A DNA stretch of 64,000 bases from Lachnospiraceae bacterium UBA3850 (GTDB lineage Bacteria; Bacillota; Clostridia; Lachnospirales; Lachnospiraceae): contig DGHK01000009.1 in assembly GCA_002392655.1 (NCBI GenBank), forward strand, positions 1 through 64,000, given 5' to 3'. A program made the translations under genes and the position numbers. Below the pieces are notes generated by a model. The model saw nothing but the letters and a program-made list of their open reading frames with translations. It was not told where the DNA came from and ran no database searches. Shown here in pieces: positions 34,287-42,558 of this stretch (position 1 is its first letter; each line of letters begins with the position of its first letter).

Positions 34287-35942
34287 CTATTTTATAAATT
34301 CGATGGTATTTGAGATAGTAGGGAGCATCTGTTTCTTTCTTGAAACAACTCCAGACAGCATAACGCTTGAGTGATCCTTTGAAGAAACATTGAAGCCGTT
34401 TTCAAGAGTTGACTCTGCGTTTTCTCCACTGAAAATAACCTCAGATGATTCCTTGAGAATATTCGTAAGCATGAAGAACAGCATATCGAGGCCGTCTCTT
34501 CTTCGTATATCGTCAAGCAGACCTATGGTAGCCTCCTTGATATGAGTGAGCTCATTTACATCCATGGAGCTTATCTGACCTATTCCGACATTCATATCCC
34601 TGAGCTTAAACTTCTTGAAATCCTGATGGATTATCTCTTCAGGCGTTTTATTGCTCAAGTTGCTTCCGGCTGCAAACATGCTCTTGGCCAGTTCCTCCGG
34701 ATCTACACCTGCTATAGTTGACAGTACGCTTCCTGCCTTCTTATCGATTTCTGTACAGGTAGGTGACCTGTAGAGCAGTGTATCGGATATGATGGCGGAC
34801 AGCATGAGCCCTGCGATGTCTGGTGTGATTTCGGTACCTGACTCCAGATACATGAGATAGAGGATAGTACAGGTTGAGCCAAGTGGCTGGTTCCTGAAGT
34901 ATACAGGTTTACTTGTTGAAACAGTTCCAAGCCTGTGATGATCGATTATCTCAAGTATCTCAGCGGCCTCCATACCATTTACAGCCTGACTCTTTTCATT
35001 ATGATCTACGAGTATCAGCTGCTTCTTGGATGCTCCGAGGAAGTTTCTTCGGCTGACAACTCCTTTATACTTTCCGGCAGAGTTTACGACAGGGAAGTAG
35101 CGGTGTCTGGTCGATGCCATAATCGGCTGTATATCCTCGATATAGTCATCCATCTTAAAGGTCAGAAGTCCTTCAGTCTTCATAAAGTATCTTATAGGCA
35201 TGCTCTGATATATAAGTCTGGCAACGATAAATGTATCGTGAGGCGTTGTGATGATCTTGCATCCCTTTTCCTCAGCAAGTATTCTGATCGTCTTGGTGAC
35301 CTTTGAACCGGCGCATACGATTATACAGCTTGCCTGCATCTCTATGGCACACAGGTGATTCTCATATCTGTCGCCGAGAATAACTATATCATTTGGTTCT
35401 ATATATTCTTCAAGTACATCGGGCGTTCCTGCACCGATAATTACTTTACCCTTATCCTGTATATCGTTTATATCGCCGACAATCAGCTCTCCATCCAGAG
35501 TCTCAACAATATTCTTGTAGCTTGTACAGGCCTTTGCGAGAGTAGTGGAGTCATACGCTCCCATATAGGAATCCATGATATCACCGGTAGTTATAAGTCC
35601 CTTCAGATTCTTATCCTCGGTGATGCAAAGTGTCCTTATGGAGTTATCCTTCATAGTTTTCCAGGCTTCCTTAAGAGACATCTCTTCAGAAACACCGTTC
35701 AGCTTTCTTATCTCCATGTCTCTGACCTGTGTCCTGACATCACCTATAAATTTCGGAGCCTTAAAGCCGAAACGGTCAAGCACATACTGAGTCTCACTGC
35801 TTATGTTTCCGCATCGCATTGCTGCGTAGTTTCCACTGCATGTTATATTCTTGAGATTGGCATATGCTATCGAAGCAGCTATAGAATCCGTATCAGGATT
35901 CTTGTGTCCGATCACATATGTAGTTCTGTCATTTTTAGCCAT
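34287..35942 (-). CDS. ppaC: Manganese-dependent (family II) inorganic pyrophosphatase with CBS and DRTGG insert
   Basis: 551 residues. The DHH catalytic domain starts with YVIGHKNPDTDSIAASIAYA and continues after the insert with VDHNEKSQAV and IIDHHRLGTV; the DHHA2 part ends the protein. Between them (about 65-305) lie two CBS motifs and a DRTGG domain, which in clostridial relatives bind AMP, ADP or diadenosine polyphosphates and tune activity. The simple form is about 310 residues, so this is the regulated form. AGGGGT precedes ATG 35942. Confidence 0.95.
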   Translation of the reverse strand: MAKNDRTTYVIGHKNPDTDSIAASIAYANLKNITCSGNYAAMRCGNISSETQYVLDRFGFKAPKFIGDVRTQVRDMEIRKLNGVSEEMSLKEAWKTMKDNSIRTLCITEDKNLKGLITTGDIMDSYMGAYDSTTLAKACTSYKNIVETLDGELIVGDINDIQDKGKVIIGAGTPDVLEEYIEPNDIVILGDRYENHLCAIEMQASCIIVCAGSKVTKTIRILAEEKGCKIITTPHDTFIVARLIYQSMPIRYFMKTEGLLTFKMDDYIEDIQPIMASTRHRYFPVVNSAGKYKGVVSRRNFLGASKKQLILVDHNEKSQAVNGMEAAEILEIIDHHRLGTVSTSKPVYFRNQPLGSTCTILYLMYLESGTEITPDIAGLMLSAIISDTLLYRSPTCTEIDKKAGSVLSTIAGVDPEELAKSMFAAGSNLSNKTPEEIIHQDFKKFKLRDMNVGIGQISSMDVNELTHIKEATIGLLDDIRRRDGLDMLFFMLTNILKESSEVIFSGENAESTLENGFNVSSKDHSSVMLSGVVSRKKQMLPTISNTIEFIK

Positions 35943-35986
35943 ATATAATACCCCTATTTTTTATGTTCAAATTAAACACGATACCT

Positions 35987-36263
35987 GATTTGTAAGCCGA
36001 ATTTATGAAATCATTTCGAGAGTACATTTCGAGACCGTTTTGGGTCTGTGCCATATCGCTTTGCGATATGATAGACTTGCTAAGCAAGTCTATATTCTGC
36101 TTCGCAGAATGCATCTGCACTTTGTGCAGACCCTCGATTTTGCAAATCGAGAGCTGGTTCGGCACTTAGCGAGCGAAGCGGCCGCTAGGGGCTAGCCCAA
36201 ACCGAGCGGAAGCGATGTCGAGAAATGTACTACTCGGAAATGATATAATTCGGCTTACAAATC
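35987..36263 (+). repeat. Dispersed hairpin element, copy C
   Basis: Outer arms are GATTTGTAAGCCGAAT and ATTCGGCTTACAAATC, followed inward by TACATTTCGAGA and TCGAGAAATGTA. Inside: AGACC/GGTCT with loop GTTTTG; CATATCGC/GCGATATG (36052-36070); ATAGACTTGC/GCAAGTCTAT (36071-36093); ATTCTGC/GCAGAAT (36094-36110); TCTGCAC/GTGCAGA (36114-36130); CTCGATTT/AAATCGAG (36133-36151); then GCTAGGGGCTAGCCCAAACCG. It lies between the divergent ppaC and mrp genes. Confidence 0.88.
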
Positions 36264-36314
36264 TCTAACTATTTAAAAGTATACATTAATTAGTTTGATT
36301 CATAAAGACATTTC

Positions 36315-36344
36315 TTTAACATATTATGGATTTTGTGATACAAT
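36315..36344 (+). promoter_or_regulatory. Promoter of the mrp-pfpI-murF-hisC genes
   Basis: TTTAAC at 36315-36320 and TACAAT at 36339-36344, 18 bp apart, with an extended -10 (TGATACAAT). The leader has a short hairpin GGCTA/TAGCC near 36378-36394. Confidence 0.6.
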
Positions 36345-36425
36345 ACAGATTAGTGTTTTGTCGGAACTATAATTCAGGCTATGATAAGTAGCCGAAAAAA
36401 ATAAACGTAAGTAGGAGAGAAGTAA

Positions 36426-37253
36426 ATGGGACAGGAATTAGATAAAGATAAGCAGGCGGCGATGGATAAGGCGTTTGAGAGATCCATGCCGGAAGGACTC
36501 AGGAAGGTAAGTAATGAGTATTCAGATGTTAAGAAGGTTATCGGTGTAGTAAGTGGTAAGGGAGGAGTCGGAAAGTCGCTCATAACATCGCTTATGGCGG
36601 TTAAGGCAAATAGAGCAGGACTAAGGACTGCCATACTTGATGCAGATATAACAGGACCTTCGATACCGAAGTCATTTGGCGTGCATGGGAAGGCATATGG
36701 ATCTGATATGGGTATCGTTCCTCTTGAGTCTGAGAGTGGTATCAAGATCATGTCTATAAACCTGCTCGTTGAAAATGAGGGTGATCCGGTTATATGGAGA
36801 GGACCTGTTATAGCAGGTGCAGTAAGTCAGTTCTGGACTGATGTTTTCTGGGACAAGGTAGATGTTATGTTTGTTGATATGCCACCCGGAACAGGTGATG
36901 TTCCGCTTACTGTTTTCCAGACACTTCCGGTCGATGGAATAATAGTTGTAACATCTCCACAGGAGCTTGTTGAGATGATTGTATCCAAGGCTGTGAAGAT
37001 GGCCGATGCTATGAATATTCCGGTACTCGGACTTGTAGAAAATATGTCATACTTCGAGTGTCCGAGCTGTCATGAGAAGCATGAACTCTTCGGAAGAAGT
37101 AGAGTAGACGAGATAGCAAGTGCTTATGGTATAGGTTGTACAGCAAAGCTTCCTATTGAAAGCTCTATAGCACAGATGGTTGATGAAGGTCACGTCGACA
37201 GAATAAGTGCAGAGTGGCTGGATGATTTTTATAAGAATATAATGGAGGGATGA
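36426..37253 (+). CDS. mrp: Mrp/NBP35-family iron-sulfur cluster carrier ATPase
   Basis: 275 residues. The deviant Walker A is SGKGGVGKS (about 43-51), followed by LDADITGPSIPKSFG and MPPGTGDVPLTVFQTLP. The CPSC motif near residue 202 is the site where dimers hold a 4Fe-4S cluster. In related proteins the cluster is handed to apo-enzymes in the cytoplasm. No N-terminal DUF59 domain is present, as is common in clostridia. TAGGAGAGAAG precedes the ATG. Confidence 0.93.
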   Translation: MGQELDKDKQAAMDKAFERSMPEGLRKVSNEYSDVKKVIGVVSGKGGVGKSLITSLMAVKANRAGLRTAILDADITGPSIPKSFGVHGKAYGSDMGIVPLESESGIKIMSINLLVENEGDPVIWRGPVIAGAVSQFWTDVFWDKVDVMFVDMPPGTGDVPLTVFQTLPVDGIIVVTSPQELVEMIVSKAVKMADAMNIPVLGLVENMSYFECPSCHEKHELFGRSRVDEIASAYGIGCTAKLPIESSIAQMVDEGHVDRISAEWLDDFYKNIMEG

Positions 37254-37255
37254 TC

Positions 37256-37804
37256 ATGAAAAAAGCATATATATTTCTCGCAGATGGATTTGAAGAGGTT
37301 GAAGGGCTTACTGCAGTTGACCTTCTGAGAAGAGCCGGTATCGAGGTTGTTATGGTATCAATAAAGGATGATGTGAATATAAAGGGGGCGAGAGGGATAA
37401 ATGTTATCGCTGACACCACTATATCAGATGAACTGTCTGATGCAGATATGGTCATTCTTCCGGGTGGAATGCCGGGTACAAACTATCTGAAGGAAAACCA
37501 GCAGGTCAGAAAGCTTGTTTCCGAATATAATGAAGCCGGTAAATATGTAGCTGCTATATGTGCAGCACCAACAGTTTTCGGTGATATGGGAATACTTGCA
37601 GGTAAGAAGGCAACCTGCTATCCGGGACTTGAGCCGGGACTTACCGGAGCTATGTGGCCGGGAGAGGACTACAAGGTTGTACAGGATGGGAATATCATAA
37701 CAAGCCGTGGAGTAGGAACAGCTATTGATTTCGCACTCAAGCTGATAGAAGTTCTGATCGATTCAAAGAAGTCTGATGAAATAGCAAAATCAATAGTTTT
37801 TTAG
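37256..37804 (+). CDS. DJ-1/PfpI family protein
   Basis: 182 residues with the class I glutamine amidotransferase-like fold. The nucleophile elbow is AAICAAPTVFG (Cys), the acidic partner is in FADGFEEVEG-type sequence at the N-terminus (LADGFEEVEGLTAVD), and LPGGMPGT is typical. This matches the YajL/ThiJ branch, for which chaperone or glyoxalase-like activities are reported. I choose ATG 37256 because GGAGGG at 37243-37248 is well spaced for it and too close for ATG 37250. It follows mrp by 2 bp. Confidence 0.9.
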   Translation: MKKAYIFLADGFEEVEGLTAVDLLRRAGIEVVMVSIKDDVNIKGARGINVIADTTISDELSDADMVILPGGMPGTNYLKENQQVRKLVSEYNEAGKYVAAICAAPTVFGDMGILAGKKATCYPGLEPGLTGAMWPGEDYKVVQDGNIITSRGVGTAIDFALKLIEVLIDSKKSDEIAKSIVF

Positions 37805-37819
37805 GAGAAGACATATCTG

Positions 37820-39250
37820 ATGAAGGATATTAAGATAAAAGATTTAGTAGAGATAACAAATGGTGTTCTTATAGGTACAGTTGAAGATACATATAAGGAT
37901 GAACTGATGGAAAAGGTTATAGATGATATAGCAATAGATTCCAGACAGGCAAAGGAAGGAACTCTTTTTGTTGCAATCAAGGGGGAAAATGTTGACGCAC
38001 ATAAGTTTATCCCTCAGGTTGCAGATGTAGTAGACGCTATACTTACAGAGGAGAGTGAAGAAGAAATATGTGCTCTTTCGGGAGTAGACAATTTAACGAA
38101 AAACACTGCTTATATCAAGGTTGCTTCAACTCTGGATGCACTTCAGGATATAGCAGCTTATATCAGGAAAAGCTACACTAAGCATGTTGTCGGAGTAACG
38201 GGAAGTGTCGGAAAAACAACAACAAGAGAGATGATAACCACTGCACTTGCCAGCAATCTGGAGGTTTTCCACACAGAAGGAAATATGAATTCTCAGATAG
38301 GAGTTCCGCTTACTGTAGCACGTATCATGGATAAGCCATCTGAAGCGGCTGTTCTCGAGATGGGTATAAGTGAACCGGGTGGAATGGACCGTCTGACCAG
38401 AATGGTAGAGCCTGATATAGCAGTAGTAACTATGATAGGTCAGGCTCATATCGAGTTTCTGAAGACCAGAGAGGGAATCAGGGAGGAAAAGCTCAGGATA
38501 ACCGGAAGGATGAAGGAAGATGGAGTTTTATTCCTGAATGCCGATGATCAGATGCTCTATGATATGAAGGGTAAAACTGATGTTAAGACCTACTACTTCG
38601 GAACAAGAGAGGATGCTGATTTCAGAGCAGAAAATATCAGATTTGAAAATGGATTTAATACATATACATATGTGCATGGTGATAAAAGGATAGATGTGTC
38701 CCTGAATGTACTGGGAATGCATAATGTTCTTAATTCACTTGTTGCAATGGCCATATCGGATCATCTGGGACTTGATCTTGAGAAGGCTGCAAAAAGCTTT
38801 GAGAGCTTCGTAGGTCAGAGACAGAAGATCATACAGTCAGAAAAGGGCTATACTATAATCGATGACTCATATAATGCAAGTCCTGATTCCATGAAGGCTG
38901 CTCTGAACGTACTCAGAGATATGTCAGTTCAGGGAAGGAAGATAGCGGTTCTTGGCGATATGTTTGAGCTTGGAGAAAAATCAAGAGAGTATCATAAGGA
39001 TGTGGGAATATTTATAGCTGAGCAGTCAGCAGGCGGTGCGGCTTTGCTTGACGAGCTTATCACGGTAGGTGATGAGAGTACTGAGATATCCGATTATGTG
39101 ATTAATAACAGTGGTGTCAAGACGGTACATTTTGCTGAGAAGCCAGAGGCAATAGAGTATATCAGATCCATACTTAAATCAGGAGATGTTATAACTCTGA
39201 AAGCATCAAATGGTATGAAATTCAAGGAAATAGTTGAAGCACTGAAATAA
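37820..39250 (+). CDS. murF: UDP-MurNAc-tripeptide--D-Ala-D-Ala ligase
   Basis: 476 residues. It adds D-Ala-D-Ala to the stem peptide, the last cytoplasmic step of the UDP-MurNAc pentapeptide. The ATP loop is VVGVTGSVGKTTTREMI, MNSQIGVPLTV and EMGISEPGGMDRL are typical Mur ligase segments, and the C-terminal domain has DDSYNASPDSMKAAL. AGGAGAAG lies before the ATG. It follows pfpI by 15 bp and hisC comes 10 bp later. Confidence 0.95.
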   Translation: MKDIKIKDLVEITNGVLIGTVEDTYKDELMEKVIDDIAIDSRQAKEGTLFVAIKGENVDAHKFIPQVADVVDAILTEESEEEICALSGVDNLTKNTAYIKVASTLDALQDIAAYIRKSYTKHVVGVTGSVGKTTTREMITTALASNLEVFHTEGNMNSQIGVPLTVARIMDKPSEAAVLEMGISEPGGMDRLTRMVEPDIAVVTMIGQAHIEFLKTREGIREEKLRITGRMKEDGVLFLNADDQMLYDMKGKTDVKTYYFGTREDADFRAENIRFENGFNTYTYVHGDKRIDVSLNVLGMHNVLNSLVAMAISDHLGLDLEKAAKSFESFVGQRQKIIQSEKGYTIIDDSYNASPDSMKAALNVLRDMSVQGRKIAVLGDMFELGEKSREYHKDVGIFIAEQSAGGAALLDELITVGDESTEISDYVINNSGVKTVHFAEKPEAIEYIRSILKSGDVITLKASNGMKFKEIVEALK

Positions 39251-39260
39251 GGAGATTAGT

Positions 39261-40331
39261 ATGTCTGCTTTTGAATGGGAGAAAAATATAAGAAAGGTTG
39301 TTCCTTACACCCCGGGAGAGCAGCCTGAAGAAAGAGATATAATAAAACTGAATACAAATGAGAATCCATATGGTCCGTCGGAGACTCTTTATAAGGCTAT
39401 GAGTGAGCTTGACTCTGACAGTCTCAGGAAGTATCCGAATCCGGCAGCTCATGACCTGGTAAAATCTCTGGCCGATTATCACGGTGTATCAATTGACCGT
39501 GTTTTTGTCGGAGTTGGTTCTGATGATGTTCTTGGAATGTCATTTATGACATTTTTCAATTCAGACCGTGAGATACTTTTTCCGGATATAACATATTCGT
39601 TCTATCCGGTATGGGCAGATATGATGAGGATTCCGTTTAAGGAGATACCGCTTACAGAGGATTTTCGTATAAATCCTGATGATTTCTGCAGAGAAAACGG
39701 TGGTATTGTTATACCGAATCCAAATGCACCGACGGCTATACTTATGTCCAGAGAGGATATCATCCGGATAATAGAAGCCTCAAAGGATTCAGTAGTAATA
39801 ATCGATGAAGCATATATAGACTTTGCTCCTGAGGGCGCATCTGTGATGGACCTTACAGATAAGTATGACAATTTGCTGGTCGTAAGAACATTTTCAAAAT
39901 CCAGATCTCTTGCGGGACTCAGGATAGGATATGCAGTCGGAAATCCGAAGCTTATTAAGTATCTGAATGATGTAAAGTATTCCTATAATTCATATACCAT
40001 GAATGAGCCTTCGATTATTCTCGGCAAGGCTGTTATTAGCGATGATGAGTATTTCAGAGAGACAATAAGCCGAATAGTATCCATCAGGGAGAGATTTACA
40101 GATGAACTGAAGGAACTCGGGTTCACTGTTCTTCCTTCATCTGCGAATTTTGTATTTGCAGCTCATCCGGATATAAGTGCCACGGATATCTTCGAGGCAG
40201 CAAAGAAAGAGGGCATATACTTCAGACATTTTAATGCACCTCGTATAAATGATTATCTCAGAATAACCATTGGTAAGGACGAGGATATGGATAGAGTGAT
40301 TACATTTCTTAAGGATACATACAATCTGTAA
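39261..40331 (+). CDS. hisC: Histidinol-phosphate aminotransferase
   Basis: 356 residues, a PLP enzyme of fold type I. The N-terminal LNTNENPYGPS is diagnostic; the PLP Lys is in RTFSKSRSLAGLRIGYAVG; VIIDEAYIDFAPEG holds the PLP-binding Asp and Tyr; the C-terminal Arg is in DYLRITIG. No other his genes are near, so it may serve histidine synthesis from a distance or act as a broader aromatic aminotransferase, as some HisC proteins do. AAGGAGA precedes the ATG. Confidence 0.93.
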   Translation: MSAFEWEKNIRKVVPYTPGEQPEERDIIKLNTNENPYGPSETLYKAMSELDSDSLRKYPNPAAHDLVKSLADYHGVSIDRVFVGVGSDDVLGMSFMTFFNSDREILFPDITYSFYPVWADMMRIPFKEIPLTEDFRINPDDFCRENGGIVIPNPNAPTAILMSREDIIRIIEASKDSVVIIDEAYIDFAPEGASVMDLTDKYDNLLVVRTFSKSRSLAGLRIGYAVGNPKLIKYLNDVKYSYNSYTMNEPSIILGKAVISDDEYFRETISRIVSIRERFTDELKELGFTVLPSSANFVFAAHPDISATDIFEAAKKEGIYFRHFNAPRINDYLRITIGKDEDMDRVITFLKDTYNL

Positions 40332-40342
40332 ACCATCTGTTC

Positions 40343-40370
40343 TTGACATGGAAGATATGTCTGTTAAAAT
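40343..40370 (+). promoter_or_regulatory. Promoter of the DUF5688 gene with a small palindrome
   Basis: TTGACA at 40343-40348 and TAAAAT at 40365-40370 are 16 bp apart. GACAT and ATGTC (40345-40361) form an inverted repeat between the two boxes and could be an operator. Confidence 0.65.
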
Positions 40371-40394
40371 GAATATACATCCGTATTAACGTAC

Positions 40395-40437
40395 CTCATA
40401 TGATCATTTTCCAAAGTAAAGGAGAATGATATATGAG
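40395..40437 (+). promoter_or_regulatory. Hairpin that covers the ribosome binding site and start codon
   Basis: CTCATATGATCATTTTCC pairs with GGAGAATGATATATGAG (one bulged G, one G-U pair) across an 8-nt A-rich loop. The 3' arm contains GGAG and the start codon, so the folded leader would block translation. Confidence 0.75.
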
Positions 40438-41101
40438 ATGTATGATTACTTTTGAACAACTGAATATTGAGAGCGGTCTTTATCAAGAGATTGTAAATGC
40501 AGACACTAAGAAGCTCAGTGAATCTTTAAGTGTTGGGCTTGTAAACTACGATATGTACAGTGATATGCTGGGGTTTATACCTCACAGAAGGCTTTTTGAC
40601 CTGGCTATGGTTCCGCTTTGGAGAGGAAGTGATGGGTTCAGAAATGAACTTGTTATTCTGTCAGACAGTATTCTGGCGGAGTGGGAAATTTCCTCTGAAG
40701 ATGAGCTGCTTGATATGGCTTGTGGGTTTGCACCTGATTCATCAGGAGTTGTATTTATGGAGCTTAAGCAGTTCTGCGAGATGATGATGCCTGATAATCC
40801 TTGTGAGGGTGATGGGATTACTTATATGCTTACAAACAGATATCTGGATTATGGTGCCTCGGCTTTATGCTATGATGGCATAATGAAGTATATCTCGAAG
40901 AGTTTGGGATATGGGTTTTATGTGATTCCGGCTAATGTGCATCACATGTTTATTATTCCTGACTATGTTTCACGAATTGACGTAGAGTTACATAGCAGAT
41001 GTGTGAATGATGTCAATTCTTTAACTCTTTCCTCGGGTGAGTATCTGTCAAACAAGATATACTATTATGACAAGGATACTGAGGAACTTGTAATGGCTTG
41101 A
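40433..41101 (+). CDS. DUF5688-family protein
   Basis: 222 residues, soluble, no signal peptide. The pattern MVPLWRG, ILSDSILAEWEISSEDELLD and MLTNRYLDYGASALCYDGIM is that of DUF5688, a family abundant in Lachnospiraceae and of unknown function. It has its own TTGACA promoter. The ribosome binding site AAAGGAGAA and the ATG are both inside a 17-bp hairpin, which suggests post-transcriptional control. Confidence 0.8.
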   Translation: MRCMITFEQLNIESGLYQEIVNADTKKLSESLSVGLVNYDMYSDMLGFIPHRRLFDLAMVPLWRGSDGFRNELVILSDSILAEWEISSEDELLDMACGFAPDSSGVVFMELKQFCEMMMPDNPCEGDGITYMLTNRYLDYGASALCYDGIMKYISKSLGYGFYVIPANVHHMFIIPDYVSRIDVELHSRCVNDVNSLTLSSGEYLSNKIYYYDKDTEELVMA

Positions 41102-41128
41102 TGATTGATAAATCGACTGTTTTGTAAA

Positions 41129-41157
41129 TTGAATGTGCCTCGTTGATATGTTACTAT
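41129..41157 (+). promoter_or_regulatory. Promoter of the cold-shock gene
   Basis: TTGAAT at 41129-41134 and TACTAT at 41152-41157 are 17 bp apart. Confidence 0.65.
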
Positions 41158-41193
41158 TCTTATATTGTATTTAATACGTTAGGAGGCTATGTA

Positions 41194-41397
41194 ATGGCAA
41201 AAGGAACAGTTAAATGGTTTAACAACTCAAAGGGTTATGGTTTTATTACTGATGAGGAAGGAAATGATGTTTTCGTTCACTATTCAGGTTTAAATATGGA
41301 AGGCTTTAAGACTCTTGAGGAAGGACAGACTGTAGAGTATGATCTTACTGAGGGAGCTAAAGGAGCTCAGGCAGTAAATGTTACAGTTGTTAAATAG
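41194..41397 (+). CDS. Cold-shock protein (CspA family)
   Basis: 67 residues, the normal size. The five-stranded OB fold is shown by the start [19 protein letters not shown] with RNP1 KGYGFIT, and by RNP2 VFVHY. It binds single-stranded RNA or DNA and melts structures. Upstream in-frame sequence has no family similarity and AGGAGGC at 41181-41187 fixes ATG 41194. It is a monocistronic unit with its own promoter and terminator. Confidence 0.96.
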   Translation: MAKGTVKWFNNSKGYGFITDEEGNDVFVHYSGLNMEGFKTLEEGQTVEYDLTEGAKGAQAVNVTVVK

Positions 41398-41411
41398 TTT
41401 AATGACTATTT

Positions 41412-41448
41412 ATGAGCAGAGACATATGTCTCTGCTCATTTTTCTTTT
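41412..41448 (+). terminator. Terminator of the cold-shock gene
   Basis: ATGAGCAGAGACA pairs perfectly with TGTCTCTGCTCAT and is followed by TTTTCTTTT. Confidence 0.92.
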
Positions 41449-41472
41449 AGCGTGTTTAATCCATAAGAATCA

Positions 41473-41501
41473 TTGACAAAGAAACCTATTAGCAATACAA
41501 T
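41473..41501 (+). promoter_or_regulatory. Promoter of the TetR-response regulator-rarA genes
   Basis: TTGACA at 41473-41478 and TACAAT at 41496-41501 are 17 bp apart. An apparent TTG start codon at 41473 is the -35 box, which argues against the longer reading frame. Confidence 0.78.
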
Positions 41502-41535
41502 GAAACGTAGAGAAAATGGGGGAAGGAGGGATAGC

Positions 41536-42129
41536 TTGACCGAAGAATTTGTATCAGCGAGAGATAGGATCGTTTCTGCTTCAATAGATATAATTAGTGA
41601 TGCCGGACTTGCTTCACTGACAATAAAGAATATATCCATGAGAACGAATATGACTGAGTCTATGATATATAAGTATTGTTCGAATACAGATGAGATACTT
41701 GTTGATGTTGTGACTACATACTTTAAGTTCGACGGAAGCATATTCAAGACAATCGATACCAGAGATGTAAGCTATATGGACAAGATTTATATCTATGTTG
41801 ATGCGTACAGCTCTTACTATAACAGTTATTATTCCCTCTCTGCAATCATGCTTCAATATGAAGAGCTTCTTCACAATACGAATACCCGTGAGATAGTTGA
41901 AAAGGGTTATAATTTCAGACGTGAATGTCTGACGAAGCTTTTTAAGGGAGCACTTGAGAATAAAGAGATAGAGGTTGATTACACGGCTGAACAGCTTGCG
42001 GATCTGCTTCTTGGAATATTTATAGTCTGTTCGCTTAACAGACGTGTTATACAGAGAAGGAAAACTTATAAAGAAGAAATAAACATTATCTATGATAAAT
42101 GGATAAAGACTTTAGGATATAATAAATAA
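41536..42129 (+). CDS. TetR/AcrR-family transcriptional regulator
   Basis: 197 residues. The N-terminal DNA-binding domain reads ARDRIVSASIDIISDAGLAS then TIKNISMRTNMTESMIYKYC, a standard TetR helix-turn-helix with the YKY recognition helix end. The C-terminal helices (from about 60) form the ligand-binding part and have low similarity by nature. TTG 41536 is chosen because AAGGAGG at 41523-41529 is 6 nt upstream; starting earlier would include the promoter. Its target is unknown. A response regulator follows after 15 bp. Confidence 0.85.
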   Translation: MTEEFVSARDRIVSASIDIISDAGLASLTIKNISMRTNMTESMIYKYCSNTDEILVDVVTTYFKFDGSIFKTIDTRDVSYMDKIYIYVDAYSSYYNSYYSLSAIMLQYEELLHNTNTREIVEKGYNFRRECLTKLFKGALENKEIEVDYTAEQLADLLLGIFIVCSLNRRVIQRRKTYKEEINIIYDKWIKTLGYNK

Positions 42130-42144
42130 GGTGAGGTATAAGTT

Positions 42145-42537
42145 ATGAAGGTTTTAGTTGCTGAAGACGATATAGCGAGCGGAAAGTTCTTATCAAAGCT
42201 TCTTTCCAGATACGGAAGCGTTGTGCTTGCTGCAGACGGAATTGAAGCAGTTGACGAGTTCGTAAAGTCTATTAAGGATGGAGAGGAGTTCGATCTGGTA
42301 TGTCTCGATATAATGATGCCGAAGATCGATGGATACAAGGCTCTTCAGTCTATAAGAGATGCTGAGAGAAAGCTCGGAATCCCTCGTATATCAAGATGCA
42401 AGGTTGTTATGATATCTGCACTTGATGAAGACTTTGATGCAAACTATGCAAGCAATGATTATGATGATTACATCTGCAAGCCTATAGATATAATCAAGTT
42501 TGATAATATCATCAAGAAGCTTGGACTTATTGATTAG
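42145..42537 (+). CDS. Stand-alone response regulator receiver protein
   Basis: 130 residues, one REC domain only, no output domain. Acidic pocket EDD at 7-9, phospho-Asp in VCLDIMMPKIDG (about residue 55), Ser in MISALDEDF and Lys in YICKPID are all present. It could act by protein contact in a phosphorelay, as CheY or Spo0F do. No partner kinase is adjacent; the nearest is the hybrid kinase at 52913. AAGGTGAGG precedes the ATG. Confidence 0.9.
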   Translation: MKVLVAEDDIASGKFLSKLLSRYGSVVLAADGIEAVDEFVKSIKDGEEFDLVCLDIMMPKIDGYKALQSIRDAERKLGIPRISRCKVVMISALDEDFDANYASNDYDDYICKPIDIIKFDNIIKKLGLID

Positions 42538-42558
42538 TGATCATCTGAGGATCTTAAA

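Noticed and set aside
17726..36263. CRISPR array as an explanation for the repeated hairpin sequences
   Set aside because: Copies are single, far apart and longer than CRISPR repeats, with no regular spacers and no cas genes.
41473..41535. N-terminal extension of the TetR regulator from TTG 41473
   Set aside because: That TTG is the -35 box of a consensus-like promoter, and a strong ribosome binding site lies at 41523-41529.
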